From: DATARH01 sp036489765
GTDB taxonomy: Bacteria > Pseudomonadota > Alphaproteobacteria > ATCC43930 > CGMCC-115725
Assembly: GCA_036489765.1 (NCBI GenBank)
Contig: DASXFE010000026.1
Coordinates: 35,982 to 99,981, forward strand
Length of the DNA stretch: 64,000 nucleotides
Direction of reading: 5' to 3'
Shown: piece by piece, positions 25,005-33,751 of the stretch
Numbering within the stretch: position 1 is the stretch's first letter
Layout of the letters: each line of letters starts with the position of its first letter
The notes under the pieces: generated by a model
Told to the model about the DNA's origin: nothing
The model's database searches: none
What the model saw: the letters and a program-made list of their open reading frames with translations, nothing else
Position numbers and translations under genes: made by a program

Positions 25005-25029
25005 GGAACCGAATGAGAAAGATGCCGTT
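25005..25029 (+). promoter_or_regulatory. EcfG-type general-stress promoter of the PRC-barrel gene
   Basis: GGAAC (25005-25009), 16 bases, CGTT (25026-25029) is an exact match to the alphaproteobacterial general-stress promoter form. The ATG follows 34 bases later with GGGAG in between. The surrounding gap (24921-25063) is AT-rich. Confidence 0.82.
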
Positions 25030-25063
25030 TGAAGATTACTTAAGATAACGGGAGATAATCACC

Positions 25064-25504
25064 ATGACGAAGACAGGGATAGCCGCGAGCGTCGCGGTGC
25101 TGATGGCGCTGACCGGCCCGGCGGCGCTGGCGCAGACGAAACCGATGCCGGAGGCGCGCCACATGACCGCGACCCCGGCGGCGCTGACCGTGCAGCCGGA
25201 TCAGATGCGTGCAAGCAAGCTGATCGGCACCAGCGTCTATGACGTGCAGAACCAGGATATCGGCAGCGTCAAGGACCTGATCCTGACGAAAGGCGGCGAG
25301 GTGTCGGCCGTCGTGCTCGACGTCGGCAGCTTCCTTGGCATGGGCGGCAAGTACGTCGCCGTGTCGCTGAACGACCTCAAGACCAGCAACGATCGTCTGA
25401 CCCTGGCCCAGACCAAGGATCAGCTCAAGGCTGCGCCGTCCTTCCAGCTCGAGCCGAAGGACCAGAACGGCCACACCAACCCGACCAACCAGGCCGGCCA
25501 CTAG
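25064..25504 (+). CDS. exported PRC-barrel domain protein, stress-induced
   Basis: The 146-residue protein has a signal peptide (GIAASVAVLMALTGPAALA-Q) and one PRC-barrel domain (about residues 45-115: SKLIGTSVYDVQNQDIGSVK, then VSAVVLDVGSFLGMGGKYVAV). PRC-barrel proteins of this exported kind are common in alphaproteobacterial general-stress regulons, with unknown biochemical role. An exact EcfG promoter stands 34 bases before the ATG, so stress induction is well supported. A polar Gln/Asn/His tail ends the protein. Confidence 0.88.
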   Translation: MTKTGIAASVAVLMALTGPAALAQTKPMPEARHMTATPAALTVQPDQMRASKLIGTSVYDVQNQDIGSVKDLILTKGGEVSAVVLDVGSFLGMGGKYVAVSLNDLKTSNDRLTLAQTKDQLKAAPSFQLEPKDQNGHTNPTNQAGH

Positions 25505-25574
25505 CAGCAGACTTTATCGCGGCGTGCCGGACATAGGGTCTGGCACGCCCGAGCTTTTCTCCGAGCTTTTCCCC

Positions 25575-25883
25575 ATGAATGCAGATTGGATCGGCTGGCT
25601 CGCCGCGGTGATCCTGCTCGTGACGCTGAGCCGGCAGGTCTATCACCAGTGGCGCGACGAAAGCGCGCGCGGCGTGTCGCGTTGGCTCTTCGTCGGCCAG
25701 CTCGTCTCATCGACCGGATTCATCATCTACAGCTACGCAGTCAAAAGCTGGGTGTTCGTCGTCACCAACAGCCTGATCCTGGTGGTCGCCGCAGTTGGCC
25801 AGGTGATCAATTATCGGCGGAGCAGCACCGCGACCGGGAACGCCGAGAACAATTCGGCCGCACGCACGCGTCCCCCGGCGTGA
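25575..25883 (+). CDS. SemiSWEET / PQ-loop-like small membrane protein
   Basis: The 102-residue protein has three hydrophobic segments (WIGWLAAVILLVTLSRQVYH, WLFVGQLVSSTGFIIYSYAV, and WVFVVTNSLILVVAAVGQVI), the three-helix layout of bacterial SemiSWEET sugar transporters, which act as dimers. SRQVYHQW at the end of helix 1 occupies the PQ position. The ATG at 25575 precedes the first helix; an upstream frame extension has no start signal. The 3' end overlaps the convergent treY by 73 bases. Association with trehalose metabolism is only positional. Confidence 0.78.
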   Translation: MNADWIGWLAAVILLVTLSRQVYHQWRDESARGVSRWLFVGQLVSSTGFIIYSYAVKSWVFVVTNSLILVVAAVGQVINYRRSSTATGNAENNSAARTRPPA

Positions 25884-28486
25884 CGGTCGCCGCCGAGCAC
25901 ATCCTCCCAATCGCCCCCGTTCGGCAACGCGACGCTGGTGTCGCCCCAATCGGAGGTCTCACCCCCGTGGTAGAGGCGCCCCACTAAGCGCGGCACGACG
26001 ACCGCGATCGCCGCACCATCGTGCTCGCGGGTGAAGGCACAAACATGATCGTCGGCACGGCCGCCTTCTACGGTGAGCGGCACATAGTCGCCTTTGCTGA
26101 AAAGCGCCGGGTGCTTGGCGCGCAGACCCAGCAAGCGCTGGGTCAGATACAGTTTCCGGCACTCGCCCGGGCCGGCGTCGTCGAGGCGGCGCAGCATCTC
26201 CGCGCGGGCCGCCCAATCGACGGGCCGGCGATTGTCCGGGTCGACCAGGCTGAAATCCCAGAACTCGCAGCCCCGATAGATGTCCGGCACGCCGGGTACG
26301 GTGAGCTTCAAGGCGAGCTGAGCCAGGGAGGAAACGGCGGCGAGCGGCGCCAGGGAGGCAACGAACTCGGCGAAGTCCTTGAGGAAGGCATTCGGCCGCG
26401 TGGCGTCGAGCGTCGCCGTGACGAAACGGGCGACCGCGGCCTCGTACTCGTCGTTCGGATTGCTCCAGCCCGACTCTTCCTTGCCCTCGCGCACGGCCTT
26501 GGTCATGTAGGCGGAAAGGCGGTCGGCAAGGTCCTTCACCGCGCCCGTGTCGGTCGGGTCGAGCCCGCCAGGCCACGCGCCGAGCAGGGCCTGGTAGAAC
26601 AGGTACTCGATATTGCGGCCGGGGACGCCGCGGCCGTCGATCTCGCTGCGGCGCGAGCGGTTGAAACGCAGCCAGCGGGTGACGCACTGCCCCCAACGCC
26701 GCGGCATCTCTGAGATCAATGCGAGACGGATGCGGGCGTCTTCACCCCGCTTGGTGTCGTGTGTCGCCGTCGACAGCATCGCCTGCGGCCAGTTCTGCGC
26801 CCGCTCGCGCATCAGATGGTGGAACCCGGCGACCGAAATCCCGAAACGTCGCGGGTCGCCGCCGACCTCGTTTAGCGCGATGAGGCGGAAATAGCGGTAG
26901 AACGCAGTGTCCTCCGCCGCCTTGGCCATGACCGGGCCGGTCACCTGCTGGAACTGCATCGCCGCCTGGCGCGCGCCGCGCTGCGTCGCGGCACCGGTCA
27001 AGACCTCGTGAAGGAAATCGAAGATGGTGGTGTCGTTGACGAGCCATCGCTTTTTCGCCTGCGCGAAAGCCCAGTCGACATAGCGGCGGTCCGCCTCCCC
27101 CGCGCCGTGCACATCGAGATAAGTGCGATAGACCGGGAACGCTGCGACCACCTCCTCGAGCGCCGCCAGCATTCCGTTGCGGGTGAAGTCGCGGGTGTGC
27201 CAGCGCCGCATCGACAGGCGGTGGAAGCGACGCGCCAGCACATTCATCTCGCTCGACAGGTTGACCCGCATGATCCGCTCTTTGGCGGCGTAGAGGATCG
27301 TGTCGAAATCCTCCATGCGGCCGGTGAGACGCTGGTACAGCCGGGTCATCGCGGTCTCGCCGTCGGGATCGACAAAGAGGCCGAGCACCTGGTTGACGAA
27401 ATCGTATCCGGTGGTGCCGTCGATCGGCCAATCGGGCAGGGGCTCGTACCGCGCCATGATCTTTTCGGCGACGATGTAGAACCCCTCCGGCAGCGCCTTG
27501 CGCAGCGCGTCGAGGTAGCCGCGGGGGTCGAACAGACCGTCGATATGGTCGATGCGGATCCCGTCGATATCACCGCGCCGAGCCCAGTCGAGGATCAGCC
27601 GGTGCGTCGCGGCGAACAGCGCCGGGATCTCCATGCGGAGGCCGGCGAGATCGTTGATGTTGAAGAAACGGCGGTAGTTGATCTCGTCGGCCGCCACGCG
27701 CCAATAGGCGACGCGATAGAATTGCGTGTCGAGAAGCCGGTGCAGGCGGCGAAACGTGAACGGGCGACCGGGCTCGCCGGCGAAGAAGCGCGCGGCCTGG
27801 TCGATCGCGGCAGCAATCTCCGGTGTTTTGGCGGCGTCGCGCAGCTGCTCCTTCGCCGCCGCGACCCGCCCCCGGGCCGCCGAACCGTTGCGGCCGGCAA
27901 AGGCCTGCGCAAGCGGCGCAAGAATGTCGCCGCCGGCCCCGAGGATCGCCGGGTAGCTGGCCGGCGATATCGGAAAGCGATGCTCGTAGTACCAGCAGCT
28001 GAAACTGCCCTCGTCCGGATCGAAGCGCAGCTTGATTTCACCGGATTCGAGGACGACGCCGTATTGGTCGCCCAATACCGGCAATAGTACCCGGCCGCGG
28101 AGATCGGGGCGCGCGGCCTCCCAGTTGATGTCGAAATACGCAGCGTAGGGCGAAGCCTGGCCCCATTCGAGGACATCGAGCCACCAGGCGTTGTCGTGTC
28201 CGCCGACGCCCATGTGGTTCGGCACGATGTCGACGATGAGCCCCATGCCGCGCTCATGCAGAGCGGCGACCAGCGCCGCGAAATCCTCGTCGCTGCCGAT
28301 CTCCGGGTTGAGCCGGTTGTGATCGACGATATCGTAGCCGTGGGTCGAGCCCGGCCGCGCCTCGGTGAGCGGCGAGGCGTAGACGTGGCTCACGCCCAGC
28401 CCGGCCAGATAGGGGATGAGCCTCAGGGCATCGCGGAGCGTGAAATCCCGGTTGAACTGAAGGCGATAAGTCGCTCGCGGCACCAT
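25811..28486 (-). CDS. treY: malto-oligosyltrehalose synthase
   Basis: TreY is a GH13 enzyme that isomerises the reducing-end alpha-1,4 bond of maltodextrin to the alpha-1,1 trehalose bond; TreZ then releases trehalose. The 891-residue protein starts MVPRATYRLQFNRDFTLRDA and has the GH13 regions YASPLTEARPGSTHGYD, DIVPNHMG, the nucleophile strand GIRIDHIDGLFDP and acid region FYIVAEKIM, and the C-terminal LKLTVPGVPDIYRGCEFWDF. It is within the family length range. An EcfG promoter ends only nine bases before this ATG, which supports the start and implies an almost leaderless mRNA. treZ is reduced to a fragment 1.9 kb downstream, so the pathway may be completed elsewhere. Confidence 0.93.
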   Translation of the reverse strand: MVPRATYRLQFNRDFTLRDALRLIPYLAGLGVSHVYASPLTEARPGSTHGYDIVDHNRLNPEIGSDEDFAALVAALHERGMGLIVDIVPNHMGVGGHDNAWWLDVLEWGQASPYAAYFDINWEAARPDLRGRVLLPVLGDQYGVVLESGEIKLRFDPDEGSFSCWYYEHRFPISPASYPAILGAGGDILAPLAQAFAGRNGSAARGRVAAAKEQLRDAAKTPEIAAAIDQAARFFAGEPGRPFTFRRLHRLLDTQFYRVAYWRVAADEINYRRFFNINDLAGLRMEIPALFAATHRLILDWARRGDIDGIRIDHIDGLFDPRGYLDALRKALPEGFYIVAEKIMARYEPLPDWPIDGTTGYDFVNQVLGLFVDPDGETAMTRLYQRLTGRMEDFDTILYAAKERIMRVNLSSEMNVLARRFHRLSMRRWHTRDFTRNGMLAALEEVVAAFPVYRTYLDVHGAGEADRRYVDWAFAQAKKRWLVNDTTIFDFLHEVLTGAATQRGARQAAMQFQQVTGPVMAKAAEDTAFYRYFRLIALNEVGGDPRRFGISVAGFHHLMRERAQNWPQAMLSTATHDTKRGEDARIRLALISEMPRRWGQCVTRWLRFNRSRRSEIDGRGVPGRNIEYLFYQALLGAWPGGLDPTDTGAVKDLADRLSAYMTKAVREGKEESGWSNPNDEYEAAVARFVTATLDATRPNAFLKDFAEFVASLAPLAAVSSLAQLALKLTVPGVPDIYRGCEFWDFSLVDPDNRRPVDWAARAEMLRRLDDAGPGECRKLYLTQRLLGLRAKHPALFSKGDYVPLTVEGGRADDHVCAFTREHDGAAIAVVVPRLVGRLYHGGETSDWGDTSVALPNGGDWEDVLGGDRHAGGRVRAAELFSAFPVAVLLRR

Positions 28487-28495
28487 CGGCACGCA

Positions 28496-28521
28496 AACGT
28501 CATGACGCCGAGACCCGTTCC
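28496..28521 (-). promoter_or_regulatory. EcfG-type general-stress promoter of treY
   Basis: On the minus strand, GGAAC (28521-28517) is followed by 17 bases and CGTT (28499-28496), an exact match. Transcription would begin at or very near the treY ATG (28486). Trehalose synthesis genes are known targets of the general stress response in alphaproteobacteria. Confidence 0.72.
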
Positions 28522-28659
28522 ACCACCGGGCGAGGCACCGCGACAATCCGGTTGGTGTGCGTCGTCCGGGTACGCCTCGCCCCTCGGTCGAATTTCCTCC
28601 TTGCATATCGCACCGCCGGATGGATCGGAAAGCGGGGCGGAGCATTTACCTATTGCCAT

Positions 28660-31600
28660 ATGAACGCCCCAAATTGGCGGAACGCGGATTTGACCAGACG
28701 GGCACCGGACGTGAAGAAAATTGGCGAAACCGCAGCGCCGGGCGCGCCGGAGGCGTTTCCAGGCCTATTCCTCGGCCACAGCGAGCTGTCCCGGCTAATG
28801 CGGCGGTTCGATTGGGAGAGCACCTCGATCGGCTCTCCCGATCATTGGCCGGAGAGCCTCAAGACCGCCGTTCGCATCATCCTGACCTCCCGCCAGCCGT
28901 TCTGGATCGGCTGGGGCGAGGAGCTGATCTGTTTCTACAACGATCCCTACAAGTCGATCATCGGCGGCAAGCACCCGAGCGCGCTGGGGCAACCGACCTC
29001 AGTGGTGTGGCGCGAGATCTGGAAGCAGATCGGGCCGATGCTCGCGACCGCGATGGGCGGAGAAGAAGGGACCTACGTAGAGGCCCAGCTCCTGATCATG
29101 GAGCGCAGCGGCTATCCGGAAGAGACTTACTACACCTACTCCTACAGCCCCATCATCTCGGAGAACGGGCGCGCCGAAGGGATCATCTGCGCCAACACCG
29201 ACGATACGCTCCGCGTGATCGGCGAACGCCAGATCGCCTTGCTGCGCGAGCTTGCGGCGGGGACGGCGGAGGCGCGGAACGCGGCACAGGCTTGCGAGTG
29301 CGCCGCGGAAGCGCTGGCCACCAATGTCCGCGACCTGCCGTTTGCGATGATCTATGTGGTCGAGCCCGGCGAGAGTTCCCTGTCCCTCGCCGGATTGACC
29401 GGGATCGAACCGGGCCATCCGTCAGCCCCGGCGGCCCTGCCGCTTGCCGACCAGGACGGGTGGCCGGCTTCGGCCGCCTTGGACCGTCGGGAACCGCAGC
29501 TCGTAGCCGATTTGCGCCGTGTTTTCGTGGGCGAGATCCCAGTCGGTGCCTGGGATCGGCCGTCGGCGCAAGCGATCGTGATGCCGTTTCACTCGACGGG
29601 CGATGCCGGCACCCGCGGGGTGCTGATCGCCGGGTTGAACCCGTTCCGCCTGCTTGACGAGTCGTATTCCGGGTTCCTCGACCTGGTCGCGCAGCAGATC
29701 GGCGCGGCGATCGCCAATGCCGAGGCCTACGAGGCCGAGCGGCGGCGGGCCGAATCCCTGGCCGAGCTCGACCGGGCGAAGACGGCGTTCTTTTCGAACG
29801 CGAGCCACGAATTCCGTACGCCGCTGACGCTGATGCTGAGCCCGCTCGAGGAGATGCTCGGGCGCGGTGGCGAGGGGCAGAAGGTGACGGTCGCCCATCA
29901 GGACATCGAGCTCGTTCACCGCAACGGGCTGCGGCTCCTGAAGCTCGTCAACACGCTGCTCGACTTTTCGCGGATCGAGGCCGGACGGTTCGAGGCCGTC
30001 TACTCGCCGACCGACCTCGGCACGTATACCGCCGAGCTGGCAAGCTCGTTCCGCTCTGCGGTGGAGCGCGCCGGGTTGCGGTTGATCGTGGAGTGTTCGC
30101 CCCTGCCCGTGCCGATCCATGTCGATCGCGGCATGTGGGAAAACATTGTCCTCAACCTGCTGTCCAATGCGTTCAAGTTCACGCTCGACGGCGAAATCGC
30201 AATCGGCACCGCGCTCGACGATCGCGGCGAGCGTGCGCTTCTCACCGTGCGCGACACCGGCGTCGGCATTCCCGAAAACGAAATTCCGCGCCTGTTCGAG
30301 CGCTTCCACCGCATCGAGGGCCAGGTCGGCCGCAGCCAGGAAGGCACCGGGATTGGTCTCGCTCTCGTGCACGAGCTGGTCAAGCTGCATGGCGGGCTGA
30401 TCGACGTGTCGAGCCGCCCGGGCAACGGCACCGTCTTCGAAATCTCCATCCCGATCGGCACCGCCCATCTGCCGCGCGAGCGCATCGGCCGCGGCGACGG
30501 GGGCCGGCCCGCCGCGCCGCGGGCGAACGCTTTTGTCGGGGAGGCGCTGCGCTGGCTGCCCGATACCTCGCTCCCCGACGACGACATCGAAAAGGAGATC
30601 CTTGTCACCGTGGTGCCCGGGATCACGCCGGGCCCGCGCGCGCGGATCTTGCTGGCCGATGACAACGCCGACATGCGCGACTACGTCCGCCGGTTGCTTG
30701 AGCGGCTATACGAGGTCGAAGCCGTCGGCGACGGCGAGGCGGCGCTGCTCGCCGCACGGCTGCGGCGGCCGGACCTAATCCTCAGCGACGTGATGATGCC
30801 GCGGCTCGACGGTTTCGCGTTGCTGCAGCAACTGCGCGCCGATCCCGCGCTGGCCGAGCTGCCCGTGGTTCTGCTGTCGGCCCGGGCGGGCGAAGAGGCG
30901 CAGGTCGAGGGCCTCGAATCCGGCGCGGACGACTATCTGACCAAGCCGTTCAGCGCACGCGAACTGCTCGCCCGCGTCAGCTCGAACCTGAGCCTCGCAC
31001 AGTTGCGCCAAGGCGCCTCGGCCATGCTTCGCGAAGAAGCGCATCGGCTGGAAGTGCTCAACCGCACCGCGACGACGCTCGCCGCCGACCTGGAGCTCGA
31101 ATGCCTGGTGCAAACGGTCACCGATGCCGCGACCGAGCTCACTGGCGCCGAATTCGGGGCGTTCTTCTACAACGTGACGGACGAGGCCGGGGAATCGTAT
31201 CTGCTTTACACGCTCTCCGGTGCCTCGCGGACAGACTTCGAGCGCTTCCCGCAGCCACGCAACACCGCGGTCTTCGGGCCGACCTTTAGCGGCGAGGGCA
31301 TCGTCCGCTCCGGCGACATCCACAAAGATCCGCGCTACGGCCGCAGCGCCCCGTATCACGGTCTTCCCGAAGGTCACCTGCCGGTCGTCAGCTATCTCGC
31401 CGTACCCGTCGTCGCGCCCGGAGGTGGCGTGCTCGGGGGATTGTTCTTTGGGCATCCCGAGCCCGACCGCTTTACCCCGCACCACGAATTGATCGTCACC
31501 GGGATCGCCAGCCAGGCTGCGGTCGCCTTCGAGAAGGCCCGGCTCTATCAGGAAAGCCGCGACGCCGCCGCCAGCCTGCGCCAGCTCAACGAGACCCTGG

Positions 31601-32805
31601 AACAGCGCGTCGAGGCCGAGGTGGCCCAGCGTATGAAGGCCGAAGAGGCGCTGCGGCAGGCGCAAAAGATGGAAGCGATCGGCCACCTGACCGGCGGCGT
31701 CGCCCACGATTTCAACAATCTGCTGCAGGTGGTGCTGGGCAATCTCGACACGCTGCGCCGCCGCGTCAACGCGGTCTCAGTGCCGCCCCGGAGCGAAATC
31801 ATCCGCTCGGTGGAAAACGCCATACGCGGGGCGGAACGGGCGGCGAGCCTGACCCAGCGCCTTCTGGCCTTCTCCCGGCGGCAGCCGCTGGAGCCGCGAC
31901 CGGTCGATGTCAATCGTCTCGTCGTGGGAATGTCGGACCTTTTGCGCCGGACGCTCGGCGAAAGCATCGCCGTCAAGACGGTGCTTGGTGGCCTGTGGCG
32001 GGTCTACGCCGACCCGAACCAGCTCGAAAGCTCGATCCTCAACCTCGCCGTAAATGCGCGCGACGCAATGCCCAATGGCGGCAAGCTGACAATCGAAAGC
32101 GCCAACACCCATCTCGACGAGATTTATGCCGCGGAACAGCAGGATGTGCAGCCTGGCCAGTACGTCATGCTGGCGCTCAGCGACACCGGCACCGGGATGA
32201 GCCAGGAGGTGATCGCATCGGCGTTCGACCCGTTCTTCACCACCAAGGATATTGGGCAGGGTACGGGGCTCGGGCTCAGCCAGGTGTATGGGTTCGTCAA
32301 GCAGTCGAACGGCCATGTGAAGATCTACAGCGAACTTGGCGAGGGCACGACCGTCCGCATCTACCTGCCCCGCCTGACCGGGGACGCCGCCCTCGACGAA
32401 GAGGCCGCGGTGACCTCGACGCCGTCGGGAGACGGCAGCGAAATCATCCTTCTGGTCGAGGACGACGACGCGGTGCGCGAGATCAACGCGAGCACCTTGC
32501 GCGAACTGAATTACGCCGTGATCGAGGCGGAAGACGGGCCGAAAGCGCTACAGATCCTCGAAATCGTGCCGAATATCCGCATGCTGTTTACCGATGTCGG
32601 GCTGCCCGGCGGAATGAACGGCCGCCGGCTCGCCGAGCGGGCGCTCACGCTGCGCCCCGATCTTCGCGTGCTCTTCACCACGGGGTACGCGCAAAGCGCC
32701 ATCGTTCATCACGGGCGGCTCGACCCCGGCGTCGACCTGCTCAGCAAGCCCTTCACCGCGGCCGCCCTCGCAACCAAGATCAGGGAACTGCTCGACAAGC
32801 CGTAA
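28660..32805 (+). CDS. hybrid sensor histidine kinase with two kinase cores and two receiver domains
   Basis: The 1381-residue soluble protein has this order: an N-terminal PAS-like sensor (about 20-170, SIGSPDHWPESLKTAVRIIL); a GAF-like domain (about 190-345); HisKA with H383 in FFSNASHEFRTPL; an ATPase domain (WENIVLNLLSNAFKF, GTGIGLALVHELV); a receiver with D667/D668 and phospho-acceptor D710 (LSDVMMPRLDG), K762; a second GAF (about 790-960); a coiled coil; a second HisKA with H1016 in GGVAHDFNNLLQVV; a second ATPase (FDPFFTTKDIGQGTGLGLS); and a C-terminal receiver with D1312 (LFTDVGLPGGMNG). No membrane segment is seen. ATG 28660 is chosen because upstream in-frame sequence lacks sensor features. 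The ligand is unknown. Confidence 0.9.
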   Translation: MNAPNWRNADLTRRAPDVKKIGETAAPGAPEAFPGLFLGHSELSRLMRRFDWESTSIGSPDHWPESLKTAVRIILTSRQPFWIGWGEELICFYNDPYKSIIGGKHPSALGQPTSVVWREIWKQIGPMLATAMGGEEGTYVEAQLLIMERSGYPEETYYTYSYSPIISENGRAEGIICANTDDTLRVIGERQIALLRELAAGTAEARNAAQACECAAEALATNVRDLPFAMIYVVEPGESSLSLAGLTGIEPGHPSAPAALPLADQDGWPASAALDRREPQLVADLRRVFVGEIPVGAWDRPSAQAIVMPFHSTGDAGTRGVLIAGLNPFRLLDESYSGFLDLVAQQIGAAIANAEAYEAERRRAESLAELDRAKTAFFSNASHEFRTPLTLMLSPLEEMLGRGGEGQKVTVAHQDIELVHRNGLRLLKLVNTLLDFSRIEAGRFEAVYSPTDLGTYTAELASSFRSAVERAGLRLIVECSPLPVPIHVDRGMWENIVLNLLSNAFKFTLDGEIAIGTALDDRGERALLTVRDTGVGIPENEIPRLFERFHRIEGQVGRSQEGTGIGLALVHELVKLHGGLIDVSSRPGNGTVFEISIPIGTAHLPRERIGRGDGGRPAAPRANAFVGEALRWLPDTSLPDDDIEKEILVTVVPGITPGPRARILLADDNADMRDYVRRLLERLYEVEAVGDGEAALLAARLRRPDLILSDVMMPRLDGFALLQQLRADPALAELPVVLLSARAGEEAQVEGLESGADDYLTKPFSARELLARVSSNLSLAQLRQGASAMLREEAHRLEVLNRTATTLAADLELECLVQTVTDAATELTGAEFGAFFYNVTDEAGESYLLYTLSGASRTDFERFPQPRNTAVFGPTFSGEGIVRSGDIHKDPRYGRSAPYHGLPEGHLPVVSYLAVPVVAPGGGVLGGLFFGHPEPDRFTPHHELIVTGIASQAAVAFEKARLYQESRDAAASLRQLNETLEQRVEAEVAQRMKAEEALRQAQKMEAIGHLTGGVAHDFNNLLQVVLGNLDTLRRRVNAVSVPPRSEIIRSVENAIRGAERAASLTQRLLAFSRRQPLEPRPVDVNRLVVGMSDLLRRTLGESIAVKTVLGGLWRVYADPNQLESSILNLAVNARDAMPNGGKLTIESANTHLDEIYAAEQQDVQPGQYVMLALSDTGTGMSQEVIASAFDPFFTTKDIGQGTGLGLSQVYGFVKQSNGHVKIYSELGEGTTVRIYLPRLTGDAALDEEAAVTSTPSGDGSEIILLVEDDDAVREINASTLRELNYAVIEAEDGPKALQILEIVPNIRMLFTDVGLPGGMNGRRLAERALTLRPDLRVLFTTGYAQSAIVHHGRLDPGVDLLSKPFTAAALATKIRELLDKP

Positions 32806-32813
32806 CCGCGGCG

Positions 32814-33104
32814 TCAGGAAATCAGCACCGTCGGAAAGCCCACCACGATGACGCCGCCGTGCGCGGTCATATCGCCGATGCGGGCGGCGGGACTGCCGCA
32901 GATCAGGACGTGCGTGCTGCCGGTGACGATGACGTCGGGCGGCCCGACGCAGACGAGCATGTCGCCAATCCGCGCGGCGGGCATCCCCCCGATCAACACG
33001 GTCGGCGCACACGGCCCGACGATCGGTCCCCCGACATGCGGCACCACGACGTCGACCATGGGGCAGACATGCATATCGCTGATACGGGCGGCCGGCATTC
33101 CCAT
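32814..33104 (-). CDS. PAAR-repeat T6SS spike-tip protein
   Basis: The 96-residue protein contains repeated PAAR motifs (GMPAARISDMHVCP, GMPAARIGDMLVC and GSPAARIGDMTAHGG), which fold into the sharp cone that caps VgrG and can carry effectors. No C-terminal effector extension is present, so it is a bare tip. It starts ten bases after the DUF6931-like gene and ends a vgrG-DUF6931-PAAR operon. It is convergent with the histidine kinase gene. Confidence 0.93.
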   Translation of the reverse strand: MGMPAARISDMHVCPMVDVVVPHVGGPIVGPCAPTVLIGGMPAARIGDMLVCVGPPDVIVTGSTHVLICGSPAARIGDMTAHGGVIVVGFPTVLIS

Positions 33105-33114
33105 GAGACGGCCT

Positions 33115-33741
33115 CTACCCGGCTAGCGGTTCGGGAGAGCGGCCGGTCCCGCCGCGGGCAATGTCGATGGCCTGGGCTATCGCGTGCCGATGATGCTCGG
33201 CAGCGCGGTCGGGCTCGGTCCTGACCGCGGCCAGCAACACCGCGCCGGCCGCGGCCTGGGCCGGCATGGTCTCGCCCGGGGGCACGACCGGAGCCTCGGG
33301 CGGCGCCAGGCTTCCGCCGCTCCACGCCGCGGCAAGCGCCGCCCAATGCGCCGGAGCCTCATTTTCGACCTCAGCCGCGGCCGACATGGCGACGCGGCGG
33401 TGGTCTTCATCCGGGTGATAAACCCAGGCCTCCGCCGCCTCCAGGGCCTTCAGATGAGCGGGCGGCCCGTCTGCGCTGACGCCTCGCGCCACGAGGCACG
33501 CCCACCACGCCACCTCGCGCACCGGCAGCGCATGCGCCAGAAACCGTATGGCGTCGATGTGGCACTGCGCGGCGCAGGCCCGATCGAGGAACTCGCCCGG
33601 CGATTGCCCTTCGACGAGCAAGCCTCGGGCTTCCTCCGACAGCGGGAACAGCCCGCAAATCTCCGGCACCTGGCGCGTGATCTTGACCAGCGGAGGGCCG
33701 CTCGCGAGGGCTCCGGGTGTCGTATTCGCAGCGTTCGCCAT
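33115..33741 (-). CDS. T6SS-associated protein of unknown function (DUF6931-like)
   Basis: The 208-residue soluble protein has central hydrophobic/helical segments (AHALPVREVAWWACLVARG, EAAEAWVYHPDEDHRR, then EAPAHWAALAAAWSGGSLAP) and a small Ala-rich tail. I associate this pattern with the DUF6931 family found next to VgrG/PAAR genes, but am not certain. It lies ten bases after vgrG and ten before PAAR, the position where T6SS adaptor or chaperone proteins normally sit. An adaptor loading cargo or PAAR onto VgrG is therefore a reasonable guess; there is no direct evidence. Confidence 0.72.
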   Translation of the reverse strand: MANAANTTPGALASGPPLVKITRQVPEICGLFPLSEEARGLLVEGQSPGEFLDRACAAQCHIDAIRFLAHALPVREVAWWACLVARGVSADGPPAHLKALEAAEAWVYHPDEDHRRVAMSAAAEVENEAPAHWAALAAAWSGGSLAPPEAPVVPPGETMPAQAAAGAVLLAAVRTEPDRAAEHHRHAIAQAIDIARGGTGRSPEPLAG

Positions 33742-33751
33742 CGTATCCCGC

